From NCBI GenBank assembly GCA_005406025.1, contig BGZK01001608.1, positions 1-64,000 of the forward strand: a stretch of DNA of 64,000 nucleotides, written 5' to 3'. This stretch comes from Eumeta japonica (lineage: Eukaryota; Arthropoda; Insecta; Lepidoptera; Psychidae). How positions within the stretch are numbered: the first letter of the stretch is position 1; the number at the start of each line of letters is the position of its first letter. The notes beneath the pieces were generated by a model. It searched no databases and was not told the DNA's origin. It saw nothing but the letters and a program-made list of their open reading frames with translations. Both the position numbers and the translations under genes were made by a program. Positions 10,580-21,839 of the stretch are shown piece by piece.

Positions 10580-13500
10580 ATGGAAACCGGCGACGCTCCC
10601 ACAGAAGTGGACACAAAAACGATTCTGATGATTCAAGCGAATCTCCAGAGATCCAAAGTAGCGACTGCAGAGTTACTCCAGCTGGCGACAGAGAAAGGGA
10701 TATCGATAGCCTTGGTTCAGGAACCCTATGTAGGAAACCAAGGCATCCTAAAACAAAATCCCGGCACCAAAGTAATACAGTGCACTGTCGGCCGCCAGAA
10801 ACCAGTGAAAGCGGCGATAATTGTTTTCGGAGACAAAGTAGAGGTTTTACATGACCCACAACTAGTCACGGAAACCGAATCGGCCGTCCTATTAAAATAT
10901 AGGCAGAATGAAGCTGGGTATCATCTCGATCTACTTCGAAGGAGACGAGGACATCGAGCCATATATCATCAGAACGAAAAGGCTTGCAAAAATCTGGGAA
11001 CAGAAAATCTGATCATAGCTGGCGACATAAATGCGTGGAGCCACTGGTGGGAAGCCAGAGAGAAGACAGGAGGGCCAAGCTTACAGAGATTTCTTGGACG
11101 AAATGGGCTTCCACATCCTCAACACAGGAAGCACTCCCACCTTCGAGACCTATAGGGGCGATAGAATCTGCAGTAGTATAGTAGACGTGACCGCATGCAG
11201 TTCACCTAATAGGTAGAGTCGAGAATGGAGAGTGGACAGAACGGCAACAACATCGGACCACAACGCGATCGTGTTCAACCTGCGTCTAAGCGGGCCCATA
11301 AAACCCATGGAGCCGATAACCACGCGCAGATACAACACGAACAAAGCAGACTGGACTGAATTCTGTCTACAGCTCAGAAATACTCTTCAGAAGTACGGGA
11401 TTGCCGAAAAGGTCGAACGAACGAAGAGACCTGAGGATTTGGAAGCGAACAGCAGAGAATACATAGCTGCTATCCAGGAAGTCTGTGAAGAAATATTTCC
11501 GAAGATAGGACAGAGGAAAACAAAAGCGAATCCCCCCTGGTGGACAGCGGAACTAAGCGCTCTAAAAAAAGACGTCTTGCGCAAAAGAGGAGAATCCGCA
11601 ACGCAGCCCCACGAGAAAAAGGCCGTAATCGAAGATTACCACGGCCAAGACGATATACACTCAGAAAGCCGAAATAGCACAGACAGAAAGCTGGAAAGAG
11701 TACTGCACGACCAGGACAAGGAAAGCATGTGGGACAAAGTATACAGAGTAATAAGGAATAAAAAGGTAGACTGCCAGACACATTGCTGAGAAACTCTGAG
11801 GGCAAAACACTGAGCCCACACGAATCGGCAAAACTTCTCGCGAACACATTTTACCCCGACGACTCTGTATCGACGGATATGCCATTCCACATCCGAACGA
11901 GAGAAAGGATAGAAGACAAACCTGTAGAAGGCCTAAGACTGTCGGAAGATGATCCACCGTTCACGATGGTGGAACTAAAGGCAGTCCTGAGAGAGTTAAA
12001 TCCGAAAAGGCTCCGGGACCAGACGGCCTGACGGCAGATATCTGCATAGCGGCGATAGAGAGCGAGATGGAAGTATTTCTAGCGATAGCCAATAAATGCC
12101 TGGAATTGGCTTACTTCCCCACACTGGAAGACCGCACATGTCGTCATAATACCGAAACCTGGAAAGAGGATTACACCCTCCCTAAATCCTACAGGCCGAT
12201 AGGTCTACTACCGATCCCGGAAAGATAGTGGAAAAATTAATGATAGGCCGAATCCAATGGCACATGCTTCCTTCACTCAGTCCTAAGCAATACGGGTTCA
12301 TGCCACAGCGAAGCACGGAAGATGCCCTCTACGACCTCGTTAATCATGTCAAAAGGAGATAGAAAGCAAAAAGCGGTACTCCTTATTTCACTTGATATAG
12401 AGGGCGCCTTCGACAACGCATGGTGGCCAGCACTAAAACACAGCTCATCGACAAAAATGCCCGGGTAATCTATACCAAATGGCATGTTCGTACCTCACAC
12501 AGCGGAAAATAACGGTCAATTACGCAAGAGAAACGGTCACAAAATCCACAAACAAAGGTTGTGTCCAAGGATCCATATGTGGACCGACCTTCTGGAATAT
12601 AATCATCGACTCGCTTCTTCAAAGACTGACCGACGCAAAGGTACACTGTCAGGCATTTGCCGACGATGTAGTCCTTGCTTTCTCGAGTGAATCGAGCTCC
12701 ACCATAGAAAACGCCGCCAACGAAGCTCAAGCTATGGTGCTAACGAAAAAGCTGAAATTTCAAAACCCCACCATACAGATGGCGGGCTCCCAAATCAACC
12801 TAGTCGAAGAGATAAAGGTGCTCGGCCTAATAATAGACACGAGGCTAAACTTCCGGTCACATGTAGCGGCAGTCTGTAAAAGTCTATCGAAATCTACAAG
12901 CTACTAACCTGCAGCGCAAAAGTAACATGGGGTCTGAACAGCGAAATAATAAGGATCATATACACAGCAGTGATCGAACCCATCATGATGTACGCATCGA
13001 ACGCATGGGCCCCGGCGACCGAGTTAGAAATGATCAGATCGGCTCTAAGCTCGCTTCAAAGAGGTTTTGCCATCAAGATCTGTAGAGCCTACAGAACGGT
13101 CTCACTCACCTCAGCCATGATCCTTGCAGGCTTACTTCCACTGGACCTCAGAATACGGGAAGCGGAGGCGCTGTACAAAGCAAAAAAAGGATTATCGATG
13201 GACTATCTTCCACCAGGAAAAGAGCTAGAAAAGGACATTGCAAACACTGAGAGGCCACACCCCGCAAAAGCAATGTCCATAGAATACGAGCTCGTAGACG
13301 AATCGGATCCCGATCCCCTTGGAAAAATTGCCGGCCCGCAAATCTACACGGACGGCAGCAAAATTAACGGAAGGGTCGGAGCAGCGATCACCTGGTGGAC
13401 GAACGATACAGAATCGGAATACCAAACTCTCAGTCTACATCCTTCATGCTCAGTATATCAAGCGGAAATGTACGCCCTGTATAGAGCAGTCGCAATGGTT

Positions 13501-14180
13501 AAAGCCAGTCGAGAGAAAGTGGTGAACATTTTGAGTGACTCTAGATCATCACTGGAACTCCTGAGCAACCCGAGAACGGGACATCCATTAGCACACGCAA
13601 TAAGGAAAGTACAAGAAACGCTAACGCTGAAGGAAAAGAAATACGTTTCTACTGGCTGAGAGCACACGTGGGCACAAAGGGCAACGAAAGAGCAGATGAA
13701 CTGGCAAAATCGCTGCCCAAAGGCTGATGCCGACTATGATTACGAGAAAATTCCCCTATCCTGGGTAAAAAGCAAGATAAGGGAGGAGACGATTCTGAAA
13801 TGGCAAACACGATACGACTCCTCCCAGACCGGTGCAATAACGAAAACATTCTTTCCTGACGCAAAGAAAGCATACGCAACGATCAGGAAATTGAAGCCAA
13901 CACCGGTCCAGACACAAATATTCACAGGACACACGGGAATAGCGGAGTACCTGCACAGATTCAAACTCTTACAGAGCCCGAGTTGCGAGTGCGACGCCGA
14001 TAAAATCGAATCAGTATGGCACATAATCCTTGAATGCCCCAGGTATGAAGTTGCACGCTACGATCTCGAACACAAAATCGAGACAAAGCTGGAAAAACAA
14101 AAAATGCACGAAATAATGGAGAACCCCGAAAAAAGAGTGGAATTCTTGTCATTCGCAGAGAAAGCCTTCCGGGAAGCCAC
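10580..14180 (+). pseudogene. ORF2 core of LINE copy C: endonuclease, RT, RNase H, CCHC
   Basis: The first ATG after ORF1 is at 10580. The APE-type endonuclease shows IQANLQRSK, VQEPYVG and AGDINAWSHWW (10625-11055) and SDHNAI near 11253. The reverse transcriptase has GPDGLTAD near 12015, LISLDIEGAFDNAWW near 12385 and catalytic FADD at 12656-12667. RNase H has YTDGSK near 13344, YQAEMYAL near 13455, LSDSRSSL near 13530 and HVGTKGNERADELA near 13665. The finger is CECDAD...H...C at about 13985-14040. The domain order equals that of copy B, but here the protein does not end after the finger. Indels near 11150, 11780, 12010, 12340-12480 and 13650 break the frame. Confidence 0.92.
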
Positions 14181-15164
14181 ATCCAGACATAGATCCATGA
14201 ACCGAAAGCGCAATGAAGAAACACCTCCAACTGCGCCGACTTCAGCCCCAACACAAAAACCCCAAGAGAATCCCGAAAACGAAGCTACAACACTGCGCAC
14301 GACGACAACGGAAAGAATGTTACGTTGCGCAGAAACAGCAGGAAAGCCTGGGATACGAACAAGGGAGTGGCACTGTTCATGGACGAAAACACGGAAAGGC
14401 TAGGAATAGGCTTTGGAAGCCCATGGGGAAGAGCAGCGTTTCACTTTCGCCAGGACTTGCCAACCTCATAAACGGCAGTACCAGTAAAACCATCCTAAAA
14501 GGAAAACCTTTGATTCGCTAGAACAACTAGTAATCGAAGGTGAATCCTGCAGAATGGTACGGACCAGAAACAAGATCGTCCTACTATTCACATGGACCGA
14601 GGATACACCGTTTATCCAGGCAAGTAAAGTACTACATAAACTAAGCGAAAGTGAACAGGCAACACCCAGTGATAAGCATAGACTCTATGTCAGTCGGCTA
14701 CGAAAAGGCAATGTCGAAGATTATCTTGGAAGCATAGCAGCCTCCGAAAACACAAGATCGTAATGTATGAAGATCGAGGAGAAAATCTCAGTTATCTTCA
14801 CAAATACGATCCGGCATGCTCAACGACACCGATTGACAGCTGGGGACATCCTGTCAAGGACCCAGAAGAAATGAGCGGCTCGGAGCGTCTCCGAAAGCAA
14901 ATCAAGCTGAAAAGGAGACAAAAACCGCGAAGCGAAAGAGCTAGCCCGCGAGCAACGCTCGAGACCGGTAAAAACTGGAAAACTTCTTTCGTGCATTTAA
15001 TGCAGGAATAGCCACAAAGCTTAAGGCATTCACCAGCAAAAGCGAGTGTTCGACAACAGAGGACAAGGAAAAGCCTCGACATCTAAAAGATAACGAACGA
15101 TTCACCAAAGTCTAGCCCGAAACCCACAAAGGCCGACCTAGGAGAGGTCAAACCTCCCGTCGTT
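14181..15164 (+). other. Unclassified ORF2 segment between CCHC finger and helicase
   Basis: Open in pieces in all three frames, with residues that look like real protein rather than leader: a P/T/N-rich stretch (about 14215-14300), then GVALFMDEN and GIGFGSPWGRAAF (about 14368-14440), then an open run of about 84 residues, 14508-14762, and another 14763-15010. Copy B has no counterpart. I do not recognise a family. It could be the N-terminal part of the captured viral-type protein or a linker that arose in the LINE. Confidence 0.6.
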
Positions 15165-16438
15165 ATGCCTGTCGAGAATCCGAAAGACCACATGAGGAAC
15201 GCCTTCCTCGAGTTCGCTGCACTAACAATAGCGATACAAGATGTCACCCAAACAATGTGTAAAAACATTCTGAACATATACAAGAAAGGGGACATCGAAC
15301 AGCTAAAACGAAAACTCGAGGAAAACGAAGGCACCATATACAACAATAAGTCGTCCCAATATATACTCGGAGACGCAAGACAAAACATGGCGGCCTACAA
15401 TGACACATGCGGACTCGTATATCTCGACGAACAGGCAACGAAAATCACAGGCAAGGCCAAATATAAAACTCCAGAAAACGATCCAATAGTGGTAATGACC
15501 AGAGACACAAAGGTAGCCTTGGAAGAAAGAATCCTGAGAACGATGAGAAAACTTTCAAAGGAAAACGACCAAGACTACTCGGAAACATTTACCGACTGGG
15601 AAACACCGAAAATTACATGGATCAACGGAGTACCTGGATGTGGGAAAACAACGTGGATCGTTCAAGAATTTGACAATAAAGGGATTGCATAGTCACCGCG
15701 ACCATTGAAGCAGCAAAGACCTAAAGCGAAAACTGGCCAACAGAATAGGAGCCGAAGCAACGACCAGAGTGCGCACGATGGCTTCTATATTAGTGAACGG
15801 GTTCAAAGAACACACACACAACCGTCTCCTAATCGACGAGGCTATGATGAACCACTTTGGCGCAATAATAACGGCCGCTCTGCTGGCCAAGGCCAAGGAA
15901 CTGCTGCTTATCGGCGACATAAATCAAATCCCTCACATAGACAGACACAATGTCTTTCCGATGAGCTATGAAAAGCCAAATGCTGTAGCAAAGTCTCCCG
16001 AGAACTGCTACGATCTTACAGAAACCCATGGATGTGGCATATGCCCTCAACGAAATTTATAGCGGCATATACTCCACACAGGAAGGGACCCGATCATTGA
16101 CGATGGATGGTTACGACATAAACAAACTCTCCATATCACTACCTCAAACGCTCTACCTGGCCCACACACAAGCTGGCAAAACAGAGCTAAAAGCCATGGG
16201 ATGCGGACAAGGTAAAGAATCGAGAGTGTTAACTATCCATGAAGCGCAGGGTCTAGCCTCAAAAAATGTGGTAATAGTAAGAACAGCGTCGAAGAAAGCA
16301 GAAATTTACAACAGCATTCAACACGCGGTCGTAGCAATCACGCGTCACACAGAAAATTGTATTTACCTTACGGTAAATTGCAGTGACGCGATAGGAGACT
16401 CATACAAAGGGCTAACAATGCTACATCGGAACGAATAA
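15165..16438 (+). pseudogene. Superfamily 1 RNA-virus-like NTPase/helicase domain of LINE copy C
   Basis: SF1 helicases use NTP to unwind RNA or DNA. Motifs in order: Walker A GVPGCGKTT at 15627-15653; motif Ia region IVTATIEAA just after; DEAMM (motif II) from 15835; GDINQIP (motif III) at 15913-15933; LTETHGC (motif IV-like) near 16015; TIHEAQG (motif V) at 16232-16252; VAITRHT (motif VI) at 16331-16351. This is the pattern of the alpha-like plus-strand RNA virus helicases, including tobamoviruses. The stop is TAA 16436-16438, followed by the LINE 3' UTR, so the domain is the C-terminal end of ORF2 or a separate downstream frame. Frame changes near 15690 and 16025-16060 interrupt it; the key residues are all present. 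Confidence 0.92.
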
Positions 16439-16960
16439 TAGAGTACAACGCCAAGATGGCAATAAGATCCCGGGACATAAACTCGGTCAGAGAAATAACC
16501 AAACACCGAAGAAAGCCGGAACAGTACTGACCGAGTAAATAAAACACCGGATCAAAGCAAAGAAAGGCGTCAATTTAGAAACGAAGCGGACAAAAAATGG
16601 CGTTCCACACACAATGACATCCCAATGCGCGGTGTCAGAGCGGACGGGTTGCCCGCTCCCTAAAATGGTTGAGCTGGACAATGGCTGACCGTCCTGTCGT
16701 ACTCGTGAACGGGTGCCGTGCAACAGGGACAAGGACCGCCATCACGAAGAAAACAGTGAAAAGTGTTTAAAACAATAAACAAATAAAAATTTAATAAAGT
16801 GAAAGATATATAAATTGTGAGAGTGACAGATAAGTGGTTGCAGAACAGTACAGCAAGTAAACTAACACAACATTGACAAATGAACAATGCCAGTAACAAA
16901 GTTGCGGAACATAAGAGTCTGCAGAATGTAATGTAAAATAATAATAAAAAAAAAAAAAAA
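16439..16960 (+). other. 3' UTR and poly(A) of LINE copy C
   Basis: About 0.5 kb, nearly the same as 774-1273 in copy A. It ends in a poly(A) run and then CCTTACCCAACCTAACC. The shared 3' UTR shows that copies A and C belong to one family. Confidence 0.85.
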
Positions 16961-16990
16961 CCTTACCCAACCTAACCTAACCTAACCTAA
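16961..16990 (+). repeat. Degenerate telomeric repeat, about six CCTAA units
   Basis: CCTTA, CCCAA, then four perfect units. It is the innermost telomere run next to an intact LINE and directly abuts the satellite. Confidence 0.92.
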
Positions 16991-19900
16991 CAACAAATTC
17001 TTCGTATTTGCTAATCGCGTCGAATGCTGCACATACAGAGATCCTCGCCCTAAGCGTTCCAGAATCATTGAAGTTCAAAGAACTGGAGGTTTTTTATTAT
17101 GTCTAGAAAACAGTTCGTCGCATCTATAATAACAAACACATTAAATAAGAAAGTTTAATGTTCGGTCAATGGTTTTACAGTGATGAAAATCGGCAAGAGC
17201 GTCCGAAAGACATTGAGATGAAACTAATTTCATGGAATGAAAAATGTTTGTCTAGGATAACTCTAAAACGTTCTTTGCTATCCGTTTGCGATCTACTCAA
17301 ATTTTCTGTATTAGCAAATTGAGTCAAATGCTGCACATGCAGAGATCCTCGCCATACGCGTTCCGGAGTCATTTAAGTTCAAAGAAAAGAAGGTTTTTTT
17401 TTATTATGTCTAGAAAACAGATCGTCGCATCTATACTAACAAACACATTAAAAAAGAAAGTTCAATGTTCAGTCGATGGTTTTACAGTGATAAAATCGGC
17501 AAGAGCGGTCAAAAGACATTGAGATGAAACTAATTTCATGGAATTAAAAATTTTGTTTAGGAAAACTCTAAGACTTCTCTTGCTATTCGTTTATGATCTT
17601 CTACATATTTTTCGTATTTGCAAATTGCGTCAAATGCTGCACATGCAGAGATACTCGCCCTAAGCGTCCCGGAATCATTGAAGTTCAAAGAATAGAAGGT
17701 TTTTCATTATGCCTAGAAAACAGTTCGTCGCATCTATACTAACAAACACATTAAATACGAAAGTATAATGTTCGGTCGATGGTTTTACAGTGATGAAAAT
17801 CGGCAAGAGCGTTCGAATGACACAGCGATGAAACTAATTTCATGGAATGAAAAAAGTTTGTCTAGCATAACTCTAAGACGTTCTTCGCGATCCGTTTATG
17901 ATCTTCTACAAATTTTTCGTATTTGCAAATCGCGTCGAATGCTGCACATGCAGGGATCCTTGACCTAAGCGTTCCGAAATCATTGCAGTTCGAAGAAAAG
18001 AAGGTATTTTATTATGCCTAGAAAACAGTTCGTGGCATCTATACTAACAAACAAATAAAATAAGAAAGTTCAATGTTCTTTCGATGGATTTACACTAATG
18101 AAAATCGGCAGAAGCGTCCGAAAGACATTGCGATGAAACTAATTTCATGGAATGAAAAAAGTTTGTGTGAGATAACTCTAAGACGTTCTTTGCGATCCGT
18201 TTATGACCTTCTACAAATTTTTCGTATTTGCAAATCGCAGCAAATGCTGCACATGCAGAGATGCTCACCCTAAGCGATTCGGAATCATTGAAGTTTAAAG
18301 AACAGAAGGTTTTATTATGTCTAGAAAACAGTTCGTCGCATCTATACTAACAAACACATTAACTAAGAAAGTTCAATATTCGGTCGATGGTTTTACTCGG
18401 AAAAGTTTGCAATGAAATCGTCGTTTCGAAGACATTGCGATGAAACTAATTTCATGGAATGAAAAAAGTTTGTCTAGGATAACTCTAAGACGTTCTTTGC
18501 GATCCGTTTATGATCTTCTACAAATTTTTTGTATTTGCAAATTGTTTCGAATGCTGCACATAGAGAGATCCTCGCCCTAAGCGTTCCAGAATCATTGAAG
18601 TTCAAAGAACTGAAGGTTTTTTATTATGTCTAGAAAACATTTCGTCGCATCTATACTAACAAACACATTAAATAAGAAACTTTAATATTCGGTCAATGGT
18701 TTTACAGAGATGAAAATCGGCAAATGCGTTCGAAAGACATTGCGATGAAACTAATTTCATGGAATGAAAAAAGTTTGTCTAGGATAACTCTAAAACGTTC
18801 TTTGCTATCCGTTTGCGATCTACTCAAATTTTCTGTATTAGGAAATTGAGTCAAATGCTGCACATGCAGAGATCCTCGCCATACGCGTTCCGGAGTCATT
18901 TAAGTTCAAAGAAAAGAAGGTTTTTATTATGTCTAGAAAACAGTTCGTCGCATCTATACTAACAAACGCATTAAAAAAGAAAGTTCAATGTTCAGTCGAT
19001 GGTTTTACAGTGATGAAAATCGGCAAGAGCGTCCGAAAGACATTGCGATGAAACTAATTTCATGGAATGAAAAAAGTTTGTCTAGGATAACTCTAAGACG
19101 TTCTTTGCGATCCGTTTATGATCTTCTACAATTTTTTTGTATTTGCAAATTGTTTCGAATGCTGCACATACAGAGATCCTCGCCCTAAGCGTTCCGAAAT
19201 TATTGCAGTTCGAAGAAAAGAAGGTATTTTATTACGCCTAGAAAACAGTTCGTGGCATCTATACTAACAAACAAATAAAATAAGAAAGTTCAATGTTCTT
19301 TCGATGGATTTACAGTGATGAAAATCGGCAGAAGCGTCCGAAAGACATTGCGATGAAACTAATTTCATGGAATGAAAAAAGTTTGTCTAGCATAACTCTA
19401 AGACGTTCTTCGCGATCCGTTTATGATCTTCTACAAATTTTTCGTATTTGCAAATCGCGTCGAATGCTGCACATGCAGGGATCCTTGACCTAAGCGTTCC
19501 GAAATCATTGCAGTTCGAAGAAAAGAAGGTATTTTATTATGCCTAGAAAACAGTTCGTGGCATCTATACTAACAAACAAATAAAATAAGAAAGTTCAATG
19601 TTCTTTCGATGGATTTACACTAATGAAAATCGGCAGAAGCGTCCGAAAGACATTGCGATGAAACTAATTTCATGGAATGAAAAAAGTTTGTGTGAGATAA
19701 CTCTAAGACGTTCTTTGCGATCCGTTTATGATCTTCTACAAATTTTTCGTATTTGCAAATCGCAGCAAATGCTGCACATGCAGAGATGCTCACCCTAAGC
19801 GATTCGGAATCATTGAAGTTTAAAGAACAGAAGGTTTTTTATTATGCCTAGAAAACAGTTCGTCGCATCTATACTAACAAACACATTAACTAAGAAAGTT

Positions 19901-21483
19901 CAATATTCGGTCGATGGTTTTACAGTAATAAAAATCTGCAAGAGCGTCCGAAAGACATTGCGATGAAACTAATTTCATGGAATTAAAAAAGTTTCTCAAG
20001 GATAACTCTATGACGTTCCTTGCTATCCCTTTATGATCTTCTACAATTTTTTTGTATTTGCAAATCGAGTCAAATGCTACACATGCAGAGATCCTCGCCC
20101 TAAGCGTTCCAGAATAATTGAAGTTCAAAGAACTGGAGGTTTTTTATTATGTCTAGAAAACAGTTCGTCGCATCTATACTAACAAACACATTAAAAAGGA
20201 AAGTTCAATGTTCTTTCGATGGATTTACACTAATGAAAATCGGCAGAAGCGTCCGAAAGACATTGCGATGAAACTAATTTCATGGAATGAAAAAAGTTTG
20301 TGTGAGATAACTCTAAGACGTTCTTTGCGATCCGTTTATGATCTTCTACAAATTTTTCGTATTTGCAAATCTCGTCGAATGCTGAACATACAGAGATCCT
20401 CGCCCTAAGCGTTCCAGAATAATTGAAGTACAAAGAACTGGAGGTTTTTTATTATGTCTAGAAAACAGTTCCTCGCATCTATACTAACAAACACATCAAA
20501 TAAAAAAGTATATTGTTCGGTCGATGGTTTTACAGTGATGAAAATCGGCAAGAGCGTCCGAAAGACATTGCGATGAAACTAATTTCATGGAATTAAAAAA
20601 GTTTGTCTAGCATAACTCTAAGACGTTCTTCGCGATCCGTTTATGATCTTCTACAAATTCTTCGTATTTGCAAATCACGTCGAATGCTGCACATACAGAG
20701 ATCCTCGCCCTAAGCGTTCCAGAATCATTGAAGTTCAAAGAACTGGAGGTTTTTTATTATGTCTATAAAACAGTTCGTCGCATCTATACTAACAAACACA
20801 TTAAATAAAAAAGTATATTGTTCGGTTGTTGGTTTTACAGTGATGAAAATCGGCACGAACGTCAGAAAGACATTGCGATGAAACTAATTTCATGGAATGA
20901 AAAAAGTTTGTCTAGCATAACTCTAAGACGTTCTTCGTGATCCGTATATGATCTTCTACAATTTTTTTGTATTTGCAAATCGCGTCGAATGCTGCACATG
21001 CAGAGATCCTCGCCTTAAGCGTTCCGGAATCATTGAAGTTTAAAGAACAGAAAGTTTTTTATAATGTCTAGAAAAGATTTCGATGCATCTATACTAACAA
21101 ACACATTAAATAAGAAAGTATTATGTTCGGTCGATGGTTTTACAGTGATGGAAATCAGCAAGAGCGGTCGAAAGATATTGCGATGAAACTAATTTCATGG
21201 AATGAAAAAAGTTTGTCTAGGATAACTCTAAGACGTTCTTTGCGATCCGCTTATGATCTTCTACAAATTTTTCGTATTTGCATATCGCGTAGAATGCTGC
21301 ACATGCAGAGATCCTCGCCCTAAGCGTTACGGAATCATTGCAGTTCAAAGAACAGAAGGTCTTTTATTATGTCTAAAAAAGAGTTCGTCGCATCTATACT
21401 AACAAACACATTAAAAAAGAAAGTACAATGTTCGGTCGATGGTTTTACGGTGATGAAAATCGGCAAGAGCGGTCGAAAGACAT
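16991..21483 (+). repeat. Subtelomeric satellite, about 15 monomers of 305 bp
   Basis: The landmark ACTAACAAACA recurs at about 17131, 17437, 17740, 18045, 18348, 18657, 18958, 19263, 19568, 19873, 20178, 20483, 20788, 21093 and 21397, giving a period of 301-309 bases and mostly 305. Monomers differ by a few to perhaps 15 percent. They are arranged head to tail. A block of about five monomers (roughly 17170-18395) is repeated at 18697-19920, an offset of about 1525 bases. Each monomer holds one or two short open frames, described under findings. Confidence 0.96.
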
Positions 21484-21545
21484 TATTAATTAATTATAAA
21501 TATATATAGAATAGAATATAAATATTATTAAGAGATTGAAAATTG
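21484..21545. other. AT-rich spacer at satellite turn-around
   Basis: A 62-base stretch of almost pure A and T that separates the direct array from a single inverted monomer. Confidence 0.8.
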
Positions 21546-21799
21546 ATTTGCAAATACGAAAAATTTGTAGAATATCATAAACGGATCGCAAAGAACGTCT
21601 CTTAGTGTTATCCTAGACAAACTTTTTCATTCCATGAAATTAGTTTCATCGCAATGTCTTTGACCGCTCTTGCCGATTTTCATAAAACCGACGACCGAAC
21701 ATTACTTTCTTGTTTATCTGTTTGTTAGTATAGATGCGACGAACTCTTTTCTAGACATAATGAAAAACCATCCATCTTTTCTTTAACGTCAATGACTCC
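21546..21799 (-). repeat. Single inverted copy of the 305-bp satellite
   Basis: The reverse complement matches most of a monomer, for example TTTCATTCCATGAAATTAG against CTAATTTCATGGAATGAAA in the array. It is more diverged than neighbouring direct monomers. Confidence 0.92.
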
Positions 21800-21832
21800 G
21801 GAACTAACCGAACCAAACCTAACCCTATCCCA
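21800..21832 (+). repeat. Degenerate telomere-like stretch
   Basis: CTAACCGAACCAAACCTAACCCTATCC resembles eroded CCTAA repeats. It lies on the inner side of the satellite, mirroring the perfect repeats on the outer side. It is short, so chance cannot be excluded. Confidence 0.5.
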
Positions 21833-21839
21833 GTATTAT

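Larger units (their letters stand above)
7338..16960 (+). mobile_element. Full-length telomeric LINE with a viral-type SF1 helicase (copy C)
   Basis: A 9.6-kb non-LTR retrotransposon with CCTAA repeats on both sides and a terminal poly(A). Parts in order: 1.2-kb 5' UTR, ORF1 with three zinc knuckles, ORF2 with endonuclease, reverse transcriptase, RNase H and CCHC, an unclassified linker, an SF1 helicase, and a 0.5-kb 3' UTR shared with copy A. It is about 3.6 kb longer than copy B because of the longer leader, the linker and the helicase. Several 1-base indels interrupt it, but all the domains are present. Confidence 0.95.

Noticed and set aside
1..16440. Integrated plant-virus genome carrying the helicase
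   Set aside because: No viral methyltransferase, polymerase, movement or coat protein was recognised. The helicase lies between LINE ORF2 and the LINE 3' UTR in two copies.
16991..21483. CRISPR-like array
   Set aside because: Repeats of 305 bp have no unique spacers between them, and the window is eukaryotic.
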